This document shows positions 24,278 to 30,677 of a DNA stretch of 64,000 bases, piece by piece. A program made the translations under genes and the position numbers. The notes beneath the pieces were generated by a model. That model was not told the origin of the DNA. It did no database searches and saw only the letters and a list, made by a program, of their open reading frames with translations. The first letter of the stretch is position 1; every line of letters begins with the position of its first letter. Origin of the DNA: Gracilimonas sp017641085. Lineage in GTDB: Bacteria; Bacteroidota; Rhodothermia; Balneolales; Balneolaceae. The stretch is taken from assembly GCF_046115515.1 (NCBI RefSeq), contig NZ_CP175953.1; one strand, 5' to 3'.

Positions 24278-24312
24278 TGCTGTTCTCCAATGTGTGTTTA
24301 AATTATAAGTTC

Positions 24313-25653
24313 TTATCGGCCGATAGGCAGATTCTTCAATCCTTGAAGAGCACGTCCGGCTTTACCCATTTTTGACATGGTCTTCATCATTTTTTTCATT
24401 TGATCGAACTGCTTCATGAGTTGATTGATCTCACGAACAGTGGTGCCAGATCCTTTGGCTATTCGGCGTCTTCGACTTCCGTTTAGCAGCTCGGGCTCCT
24501 GGCGTTCCTCCGGCGTCATTGATAAGATTATAGCTTCAATTGGTTTGAAGGCATCATCGTCGATTTCAGTATCGTTCAATGCTTTGCTGGCGCCGGGTAT
24601 CATAGAAACAAGATCACCGAAGTCTCCCATCTTCTTGATCTTCTGAATTTGCTCGAGAAAGTCGTTCAGGTCGAATTTATCCGACCGAATTTTTTGCTGA
24701 AGTTTTTCTGCTTCCTTCTCGTCAAATTCTTTTTGAGCTTTTTCAACAAACGAAACCACATCTCCCATGCCCAGAATACGCTGAGCCATACGGTCGGGAT
24801 AAAAAGGAGAAAGAGCATCCAGCTTTTCGCCGGTACTCACAAATTTGATGGGCTTGTTTACAACGGTCTTAATGGAAAGGGCAGCACCACCGCGGGTGTC
24901 ACCATCCAGCTTGGTTAAAACCACGCCGTCGTAATTAATGCGTTCGTTAAACTCTTTGGCTGTGTTAACAGCATCCTGCCCGGTCATGGAATCGACCACA
25001 AACAGGATTTCGTGAGGATTTACGGCCTTCTTAATTTCCGCAACCTCATTCATCATCTCCTCATCTACGTGTAAACGACCCGCGATATCAATGATAACCG
25101 TATCGAGCGCCAAACTTTTAGCCATGGAAACGGCTTCTTTGGCAACACGAACCGCATCTTTCTGCTCGATGGAATACACCGGAACATCAATTTGCGAAGC
25201 GAGTGTCTTAAGCTGGTCAACAGCGGCAGGGCGATAAACATCGGCGGCAGCAAGAAGAGGATTCCTTTTATGCTCCTGCTTTAAGTGTCGGGCTAACTTA
25301 CCGGTAAAGGTCGTTTTACCCGAACCCTGAAGTCCAGCTATAAGAATTACTGTAGGAGGAGTGTCAGCTTTAGCAATGTCGGCCTTTTCGCCACCAAAGG
25401 TCTCAACCAGCTTGTCGTGCACAATTTTTGTGAACTGCTGGCCGGGATTAACACTGGTGAGTACATCAGAACCGAGCACCTGCTCTTTGACATCTTCCGT
25501 AAACTGGCGGGCAACCTCATAATTAACGTCAGCATCCAGCAATGCACGGCGAATTTCGCGGACAGTCTCCGCTACATTCACATCCGTGATGCGTGCTTCT
25601 CCCTTCAGTGACTGAAAGGCTTTGTCTAATTTTGAGGATAAATCTTCAAACAT
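24313..25653 (-). CDS. ffh: Signal recognition particle protein Ffh
   Basis: 446 residues from the ATG at 25651-25653 (MFEDLSSKLDKAFQSLKGEA); an in-frame TTG 9 codons earlier is less likely. SRP GTPase that recognises signal peptides on nascent chains and docks with FtsY. G motifs: GLQGSGKTTFTGKLARHLK, DIAGRLHVDEEMM (usually DTAGR), TKLDGDTRGGAALS and GTGEKLD-type STGEKLDALSPF. The C-terminal M domain (from about 320) carries GDFGDLVSMIPGASKAL, RRRRIAKGSGTTVREINQLM and a methionine-rich end. First gene of the ffh-rpsP-rimM-trmD-rplS operon. Confidence 0.97.
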   Translation of the reverse strand: MFEDLSSKLDKAFQSLKGEARITDVNVAETVREIRRALLDADVNYEVARQFTEDVKEQVLGSDVLTSVNPGQQFTKIVHDKLVETFGGEKADIAKADTPPTVILIAGLQGSGKTTFTGKLARHLKQEHKRNPLLAAADVYRPAAVDQLKTLASQIDVPVYSIEQKDAVRVAKEAVSMAKSLALDTVIIDIAGRLHVDEEMMNEVAEIKKAVNPHEILFVVDSMTGQDAVNTAKEFNERINYDGVVLTKLDGDTRGGAALSIKTVVNKPIKFVSTGEKLDALSPFYPDRMAQRILGMGDVVSFVEKAQKEFDEKEAEKLQQKIRSDKFDLNDFLEQIQKIKKMGDFGDLVSMIPGASKALNDTEIDDDAFKPIEAIILSMTPEERQEPELLNGSRRRRIAKGSGTTVREINQLMKQFDQMKKMMKTMSKMGKAGRALQGLKNLPIGR

Positions 25654-25692
25654 AATGTTAACAGGATTTTTCTCCGCCAATTACAGAGCCTG

Positions 25693-25723
25693 TAAAAATA
25701 CGGGTTCTTTTCCGTGTTATCAA
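25693..25723 (-). promoter_or_regulatory. Putative ffh operon promoter
   Basis: On the minus strand TTG (25721-25723), a 20-bp spacer and TATTTTTA (25693-25700) fit the Bacteroidota TTG/TAnnTTTG pattern. The expected start site is about 33 bases before the ffh ATG at 25653. Confidence 0.45.
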
Positions 25724-25738
25724 CAACAATGTGGATAA
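25717..25738. promoter_or_regulatory. Inverted pair of DnaA-box-like sites upstream of ffh
   Basis: TGTGGATAA at 25730-25738 is an exact DnaA box on the minus strand (TTATCCACA); TTATCAACA at 25717-25725 is a one-mismatch box in the opposite orientation. They overlap the -33 region of the putative ffh promoter. Two boxes may occur by chance. Confidence 0.35.
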
Positions 25739-25739
25739 A

Positions 25740-26065
25740 TGTTTTTGAGTGATAATTGTAGCCGGAAGTAACGGTTCGATCTTTCCCTCTTTTAAACCGG
25801 AGGTTCAGGCAAGTATTACGAACGGGACGTTCGTAACGAGAAAAAGCCGGGGCCCTGCTGAGCGAGTTGATAATATTATTTTATGGGTTGTTTAAGCCTC
25901 CATTTGGACGAACTTACTGGTCAATCACATTAACCCTCCTTTGATCAACACCACACAAGCGTTCGCTTGCGCTATTGCCGGCATGGAACAACAACTGAGA
26001 TAAAAGGTAAAAACTATTGAAGTTGTTTCGCAACGTACGGAATAGCTTCATACGCGAAGAGAGAT
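25740..26065 (+). ncRNA. Gene-free stretch; candidate small RNA ending at the 26066-26099 terminator
   Basis: No ORF here looks real on either strand, yet a strong rightward terminator follows with no rightward gene upstream for 5.9 kb. The stretch holds an inverted repeat (25816-25823 with 25829-25836), a copy of a dispersed repeat (25956-25979), and a nested hairpin at about 26012-26056 (AACTATT/AATAGTT-like outer arms, GTTG-TTTCG-CAAC inner). This fits a structured untranslated RNA, but I recognise no Rfam family; SRP RNA and tmRNA signatures are absent and 6S RNA cannot be confirmed by eye. Confidence 0.35.
25956..25979 (+). repeat. Dispersed repeat copy A (AAGCG..CGCTTGCGCTATTGCC)
   Basis: 24 bp that recur at 29129-29152 with two differences (TT versus GA in the loop). 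The start is a small hairpin AAGCG-nn-CGCTT, followed by GCGCTATTGCC. Both copies lie in intergenic DNA. Confidence 0.55.
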
Positions 26066-26099
26066 AAGGGGGAAGGTTGATCACTTCCCCCTTTTTTAT
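26066..26099 (+). terminator. Strong rightward terminator without an upstream gene
   Basis: 10-bp perfect stem AAGGGGGAAG (26066-26075) and CTTCCCCCTT (26084-26093), loop of eight, followed by TTTTATT. It lies about 230 bp before the ECF sigma gene. Confidence 0.85.
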
Positions 26100-26157
26100 T
26101 GTTGAGATTTATTGGGATGACATGACTCTCCCAACGCTGAGTAACCGAGAATACAAT

Positions 26158-26255
26158 CCATCATTCCGCTTCCGCTTAGCAGGGCCATGTGCATTAATCG
26201 GCAGAAGCGGGGTGATGGGTGTGACTGTATTCGGCTGGCAAAGCTCCATCACCCC
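26158..26255 (+). promoter_or_regulatory. Leader with two mutually exclusive stems before the ECF sigma gene
   Basis: Segment 26204-26218 (GAAGCGGGGTGATGG) can pair with 26158-26172 (CCATCATTCCGCTTC, two wobble pairs) or, through 26209-26218, with 26246-26255 (CCATCACCCC, perfect). Only one pairing can form at a time, as in a regulatory switch. There is no U-tract after the second stem, so a transcription terminator is not formed. Confidence 0.35.
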
Positions 26256-26331
26256 TCTACTTTCAACTCTCACCTATCAACTTTCATTTCTTTTAAAACT
26301 ATATTCCCCTTCTCCTCGTCTTACTTTCAGA

Positions 26332-26925
26332 ATGAACTCGGGACAACACGAACACATGGAAGACGCACAACTGGTACAGGATTTTCGTGGTGGAAATCAC
26401 CAGGCTTTTAATACGCTGGTAACGCGATGGCAGGATCGCATTCACCACTTTGCCTACCGGTTTTTTGCCAGTTCCGATGACGCCGCCGAGATCACTCAAA
26501 AAACATTCATCAAAGCATACCACAAACTGGATACACTGGATGATGTAAACAAGTTTGGGTCGTGGTTGTACACCATCGCCAACAACCTTTGCCTCGATGA
26601 ATTGAAGCGTGCGGGCCGAAAACGAGCCACTTCTTATGAAGCGCTCAAAATTGCCCCACAAACCGAAACGGCCACTCCTGCTGATGGCACGGTTCTCCGA
26701 AACGAAGGACTGGTGCTGCTTCACAAAGCGCTCCTTCAACTACCGGTAGAGCAGCGGGTAGTGGTAATTATGAAAGAGTATGAAGGGTTAACCTTCAGAG
26801 AAATAGCAGAAATTTTAGATGAACCCGAAAACACAGTAAAGTCAAGATTGTATTACGGGTTGAGCGCACTCAAAAAGACGTTCGACTCCTGGAACATCAA
26901 CAAAGAGGTGTTTGATTATGAATAA
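26332..26925 (+). CDS. ECF-type RNA polymerase sigma factor
   Basis: 197 residues from the ATG at 26332 (or 190 from 26356). The open frame extends 255 bp further upstream but that part is unconserved leader. Region 2: LVQDFRGGNHQAFNTLVTRW, DAAEITQKTFIKAYHKLD, FGSWLYTIANNLCLDELKR; region 4: LLQLPVEQRVVVIMKEYEGL and FREIAEILDEPENTVKSRLY. It directs RNA polymerase to a regulon set by the next gene, a membrane anti-sigma factor whose ATG overlaps this gene by 8 bp. Trigger unknown; envelope stress is a common one for such pairs. Confidence 0.93.
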   Translation: MNSGQHEHMEDAQLVQDFRGGNHQAFNTLVTRWQDRIHHFAYRFFASSDDAAEITQKTFIKAYHKLDTLDDVNKFGSWLYTIANNLCLDELKRAGRKRATSYEALKIAPQTETATPADGTVLRNEGLVLLHKALLQLPVEQRVVVIMKEYEGLTFREIAEILDEPENTVKSRLYYGLSALKKTFDSWNINKEVFDYE

Positions 26926-27598
26926 AGAAACCGCACGATCGCTCTTCATGGATTATCTGTATGATGAACTGGAGCCGGATCAACGAAACGAATTAGAACA
27001 ATTTTTATCTCAAAACCCGGGGCTGAAGAAAGAGCTGGAAGAACTGTCGAATGTACGCTCGATGCTTTCTCACCTACCGGTTCAGGACCCGGCCGAGCAG
27101 CTGGTAATGGTTGAACCCCACAAATCCGGATTACAGGAGTGGTGGAATGAGTTAATCGGAGGGTTGCTTCCTCAAAACGGATTTGCCCGCACCGGCTTTG
27201 CTATGGCCTCGCTTCTGGCGGTCTTCGTTGTCATAGGGGCCTTCACAAAATTAAACATCACTGTTGACGATGGCAGTTTTAACCTGGCCTTTGGAGAGAA
27301 ACAGGAAATTATCCAACAAGGATTCACCCCGCAGCAGGTTGAAATGCTTTTGCAACAAGTCAGGGAAGATAATGCCATCATGATTTCGGATGCCATTCAG
27401 CAGGCACAACAGCAACAGGAAAACCGGATTGAAAAAACACTGGTTAACTTTGCGGATTACATTGAGCAGCAGCGGCAATCAGACCTGCAAATGATCACCT
27501 CCGGGCTCTATAACATGGAAGAAACATATTACGACCGATTCAGACAAACCGATCAGGTATTAGGCGAACTCATACAAACGGTAAGTACCGGAAATTAA
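26918..27598 (+). CDS. Membrane anti-sigma factor
   Basis: 226 residues from the ATG at 26918, overlapping the sigma gene by 8 bp. The N-terminal about 60 residues resemble the anti-sigma helical domain (ARSLFMDYLYDELEPDQRNE, LEQFLSQNPGLKKELEEL), without the Cys/His zinc motif of ZAS proteins. One membrane helix at about 88-107 (GFAMASLLAVFVVIGAFTKL), then a periplasmic part with a long glutamine-rich coiled coil. It probably holds the sigma factor at the inner membrane until an envelope signal releases it. Followed after 17 bp by a secreted protein gene. Confidence 0.87.
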   Translation: MNKETARSLFMDYLYDELEPDQRNELEQFLSQNPGLKKELEELSNVRSMLSHLPVQDPAEQLVMVEPHKSGLQEWWNELIGGLLPQNGFARTGFAMASLLAVFVVIGAFTKLNITVDDGSFNLAFGEKQEIIQQGFTPQQVEMLLQQVREDNAIMISDAIQQAQQQQENRIEKTLVNFADYIEQQRQSDLQMITSGLYNMEETYYDRFRQTDQVLGELIQTVSTGN

Positions 27599-27615
27599 AT
27601 TTACAGGACAAAATT

Positions 27616-28965
27616 ATGAATATGAAAACGAACACTTTTAAAAACCCCGTCATTGCGAGGGATTCCGCGACCATCGGGAGCAAATCCCGCGGCAATCTCC
27701 ATAAATCGACTTTCGAGCTTAATCAAGGAGATTGCTTCGTCGATCAAGTTGACAGATCAAATTCAAATTACGCGGCTCCTCGCAATGACAGCCCTAATTT
27801 TCTTTCCAGAATAATTCTGTTTGGGTTGATGACACTTTTGCTGTCTTCCCTTTCCTTTGCTCAGGATTTTGATACCAACCGCATGAACCGCGACATCAAG
27901 ATCATGGAGAATATTCTGGGCGAAATGTTTAAAACCCAGTTTACCTCTAATGAAGGCACCGTGCAGGTGCGCTCACAGGGATATACGATTTTTGGAAGCG
28001 GCTCATCCGGAAATGTAAAGGGAACCTACATTCCGGGCTATGGAGTCATTTTCATGATTCCGGCAACCAGTAACAGATACATTATATCCAGCGGAAGCTC
28101 GGGCTCGAACCGACAGGTTGTTTTCCAGTACAGTTCCGATGATTCCGATCGCACGATTGATAAGGAGTCTGTAACCACCCGAATTGGTGAGTTTTTACAG
28201 GATTATGCTTCAACAATCGGCCAGCTTAAAAATAATGAAAGCATCCTTGTTATCTATGGCTCGGCTAACGCTACCGGAAACCGCACTGCTGTTTATAGTA
28301 TAAGAGGAGATGAAGAAGACCGACCTTCCTCGCTTCCTGTTATTTCAGTTTCTGCAAAAAAATCGGATTTGGATGCTTTCAGAAGTGGCAGAATAAATTC
28401 AGAGGCTTTGCAAAGCCGCCTGTCTGTTTCAACCTCTGAAGACAAAGAACGACTCGACCTTAAAGTACTTGGCAACATTTTTGGAACGGCTTTGGGTGAG
28501 GGTGATGGAAATGAGTATCACCTTATTAGCAGCAATTCTCTGTCCTACATGTATCTGGACAACTTTGGAGCGCTTTACTCCTTAGATCTACATCGTGGAC
28601 ATGGGTTATCCGGAACACTTAGGTTGGGTTATCTGAATAATTCCCTTTCAGAGGAAAAAGAAAAAGAGGTTCAGGATTTAAGAGTTGAGCTGGAAAAGCG
28701 GGAGCAGAAACTTAATGAGACCTTAGAGCAAGAGTATGATGAGCTCGTTGCAAAAACCAAGGAGTTCATTATTGATTATGGTCGTACGCTCAGCTCTCTT
28801 GAAGACGACCAATACTTGTTGGTTTCATTGAACATCAATGAATCAAGCGACATCATTCCCGAGCGGGTCGATTTCCAGGTTAAGAAATCAACATTCAATC
28901 AACTCGATAAGGGACAAATTTCCAGGGAAGCGGCATTAAATGCTGTAACCCTCACCGAATACTAA
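27616..28965 (+). CDS. Secreted duplicated-domain protein with an in-frame repeat insertion at the N-terminus
   Basis: 449 residues. Codons 1-11 (MNMKTNTFKNP) are followed by about 47 codons derived from a 141-bp palindromic repeat (27649-27789), then FLSRIILFGLMTLLLSSLSFAQ, an obvious signal-peptide core. Without the insert the N-terminus would be a normal signal peptide, so the repeat has separated its basic start from its hydrophobic core. The mature part holds two similar halves of about 180 residues, each with a beta-rich piece, an IxDY helix (FLQDYASTIGQLKNNESILV; FIIDYGRTLSSLEDDQYLLV) and a terminal D-x-(F/L)-x-x-G-x-I segment. No family recognised. Third gene after the sigma/anti-sigma pair, so perhaps a regulon effector. 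Export may now be impaired. Confidence 0.8.
   Translation: MNMKTNTFKNPVIARDSATIGSKSRGNLHKSTFELNQGDCFVDQVDRSNSNYAAPRNDSPNFLSRIILFGLMTLLLSSLSFAQDFDTNRMNRDIKIMENILGEMFKTQFTSNEGTVQVRSQGYTIFGSGSSGNVKGTYIPGYGVIFMIPATSNRYIISSGSSGSNRQVVFQYSSDDSDRTIDKESVTTRIGEFLQDYASTIGQLKNNESILVIYGSANATGNRTAVYSIRGDEEDRPSSLPVISVSAKKSDLDAFRSGRINSEALQSRLSVSTSEDKERLDLKVLGNIFGTALGEGDGNEYHLISSNSLSYMYLDNFGALYSLDLHRGHGLSGTLRLGYLNNSLSEEKEKEVQDLRVELEKREQKLNETLEQEYDELVAKTKEFIIDYGRTLSSLEDDQYLLVSLNINESSDIIPERVDFQVKKSTFNQLDKGQISREAALNAVTLTEY
27649..27789. repeat. 141-bp palindromic MITE-like element inside a coding region
   Basis: Perfect 12-bp terminal inverted repeats, GTCATTGCGAGG (27649-27660) and CCTCGCAATGAC (27778-27789); inner arms GGCAATCTCC (27691-27700) and GGAGATTGC (27727-27735). 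The GTCATTGCGAG...GGCAATCTCC unit is a very common intergenic repeat type in Bacteroidota genomes. Its length is 47 x 3, and no frame stop occurs in it, so the host ORF stays open. Confidence 0.85.
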
Positions 28966-28988
28966 AGTGTAACTAACATCCTATCCAG

Positions 28989-29047
28989 AAAGCTGCCTTG
29001 GATACCGGTCATGAATTTCATCGATCCGTATTCGGGGTGGCTTTTTT
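28989..29047 (+). terminator. Possible long-loop terminator after the duplicated-domain gene
   Basis: AAAGCTGCC (28989-28997) can pair with GGTGGCTTT (29036-29044) followed by TTTAC; the 38-base loop contains a smaller hairpin (GGAT...ATCC around ATGAATTTCAT). Weaker than the other terminators. Confidence 0.4.
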
Positions 29048-29128
29048 ACTTTAACGTGCGATTGTGTTTAGGTGTGAATGTGTTAAAGTATCTTCAGAAG
29101 TGGCACTCTCATTCAAGCCCCTCTCGTT

Positions 29129-29152
29129 CAAGCGGACGCTTGCGCTATTGCC
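29129..29152 (+). repeat. Dispersed repeat copy B (AAGCG..CGCTTGCGCTATTGCC)
   Basis: Second copy of the unit at 25956-25979, 22 of 24 bases identical, located 37 bp beyond the aat stop codon in the intergenic space. Confidence 0.55.
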
Positions 29153-29189
29153 TGAACTTTAACACGGTAACACCTTCGCTCATTTACCC

Positions 29190-29774
29190 TTACAAAAGGA
29201 AATTACACTCTTTATTCAGAGCTCTATCCAGTATTTCTTCATATTCAGCAGCATCAATTTCGATACAGCCAAACTGAGCCAGGTGATCGGTGTAGAACTG
29301 GGTATCCCAAAGCAGGAAGCCGTTCTTATTTAAGATCTCGTGGCAATGATAAAGTGCGGCTTTGTCTGCCCACTTTTCTTTTTTAAACATACTCTCGCCA
29401 AAGAAAGCAGCTTTTAACTTTACCCCGTACAATCCTCCCACCAGTTCGCCATCCCGATAAGCCTCCACACTGCAGGCGTTGCCATATTGGTTCAGCACAT
29501 CATAGGAATTGATGATCAGATCATTAATCCATGAGGTTTCCCGGTTGGCACATTGTTTCACTACGTCACGAAAGTTTTCATTTACCCGAACCTCAAACCT
29601 TCCCTGCCGAATAATCCGGGCGAGGTTATCTGATGTGTGGAACTTGCCAATGGGAATAACGCCACGCTTTCGGGCCGTGTACCAGTTTACATCTTCGGCC
29701 TTTTTATGCTCAGCCATGGGGAATATTCCCTGACTGTAGGCTTCCACCAAACTTTCCGGCGGGATGATTTTCAT
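29190..29774 (-). CDS. aat: Leucyl/phenylalanyl-tRNA-protein transferase
   Basis: 194 residues. Adds Leu or Phe from aminoacyl-tRNA to N-terminal Lys/Arg of proteins, marking them for ClpS/ClpAP. Motifs: LVEAYSQGIFPMAE at the N-terminus, NWYTARKRGVIPIGKFH, SWINDLIINSYDVLNQYGNA, SVEAYRDGELVGGLYGVKL, AFFGESMFKKEKWADKAALY and LLWDTQFYTDHLAQFG. It is shorter at the N-terminus than the E. coli enzyme (no LAIGGDL block), as in other Bacteroidota versions. Downstream of the propeller gene by 33 bp. Confidence 0.95.
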   Translation of the reverse strand: MKIIPPESLVEAYSQGIFPMAEHKKAEDVNWYTARKRGVIPIGKFHTSDNLARIIRQGRFEVRVNENFRDVVKQCANRETSWINDLIINSYDVLNQYGNACSVEAYRDGELVGGLYGVKLKAAFFGESMFKKEKWADKAALYHCHEILNKNGFLLWDTQFYTDHLAQFGCIEIDAAEYEEILDRALNKECNFLL

Positions 29775-29807
29775 GAATGGATTAAGTGAATATTCTGAAG
29801 GTCTTTT

Positions 29808-30671
29808 TCAAAAAACCGTGCTTGTACCATCTTCGCTGATTTTTCTGATGCGCACGGAATTGGAATTTGAGAATTCAAGTAAAACAACGGATCCATCTTT
29901 CGCAAACGCTCCGCCCGTAACCGACCAGTCTCCTTCAGAGCGATATACCACTTCTTTGGCCCCGCCCTCATAAACCTTAATCACCCTCTGCCCTGAAAAA
30001 AGGGCCACATACAATTCTTTTTCACGGTCAAACCACATCCCCATCAATGCGTGATGATCACCAACCCAGTCAAATTCAGGGGTTCGCTCAATAAGAGATT
30101 CCGTTAACTTCGAGCTGCTTTTTTCAGAAACCTTCACAATAAATCCTTCAAAAGAAACAAATAGATTTCCGGACGGACTGAGCGTGTGCCAGCGCGGGCT
30201 ACCCTCAAACTTTGAAAGAGAATATGAGTGAACCACTTCCTGATTCCTGTAAATTTTTATCCGCTTATTGGGTCTGTCTAGCACATAAGAATGGCCTTCA
30301 TTGTCACGGACAAACGAATAGTCGCTATACTCATCCGGATAGCCATTTCTCCAACCCATTACGTCTTCAACCGTGCCATCCGGGAGCCGCATCCATACTT
30401 TGTGGCGATAATTATCTCCCTGATTTCGCACATCTTCTCCGAAGAGTTCATCGTCAGGGGAAAGCCAAAGCTTATGGGTGTGAACGTTCTCTACAACAAC
30501 TTTTTTGTCTCCATCGGGAGATATCATCCAAACCCGGGAAAGATCGCTGTAGAAAATATTACCCTTCGAGTCTATAACTACTGTTACCGAAGGATGTGCC
30601 ACTATAGATCCCAACACCCCAAAAAGGAAGAAGAAAAGTAAAGTGGCAGATATTCTCTTTCTGTTATTCAT
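29808..30671 (-). CDS. Secreted NHL/SMP-30-like beta-propeller protein
   Basis: 287 residues. Signal peptide (residues 1-25, ISATLLFFFLFGVLGSIVAH), then repeated beta-propeller blades with the D-x-x-G-N-x-(Y/F) pattern: VVIDSKGNIFYSDLSRVWMI, VRDNEGHSYVLDRPNKRIKI, LSPSGNLFVSFEGFIVKVSE, WFDREKELYVALFSGQRVIK and FAKDGSVVLLEFSNSNSVRI. Likely a periplasmic or surface six-bladed propeller that binds a ligand or partner. It begins 6 bp after the stop of the large metalloprotease gene, so the pair is probably co-expressed. Confidence 0.82.
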   Translation of the reverse strand: MNNRKRISATLLFFFLFGVLGSIVAHPSVTVVIDSKGNIFYSDLSRVWMISPDGDKKVVVENVHTHKLWLSPDDELFGEDVRNQGDNYRHKVWMRLPDGTVEDVMGWRNGYPDEYSDYSFVRDNEGHSYVLDRPNKRIKIYRNQEVVHSYSLSKFEGSPRWHTLSPSGNLFVSFEGFIVKVSEKSSSKLTESLIERTPEFDWVGDHHALMGMWFDREKELYVALFSGQRVIKVYEGGAKEVVYRSEGDWSVTGGAFAKDGSVVLLEFSNSNSVRIRKISEDGTSTVF

Positions 30672-30677
30672 ACTTCT

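Noticed and set aside
25717..25738. Chromosomal origin
   Set aside because: Only two box-like sites, no dnaA/dnaN/gidA neighbourhood and no AT-rich unwinding region.
26077..26331. Upstream extension of the ECF sigma frame
   Set aside because: Unconserved, overlaps the terminator and the leader stems; the ATG at 26332 gives the normal length.
27616..28965. Pseudogene call for the duplicated-domain protein
   Set aside because: The repeat insertion is a multiple of three without stops; the frame is intact, so it is a modified gene.
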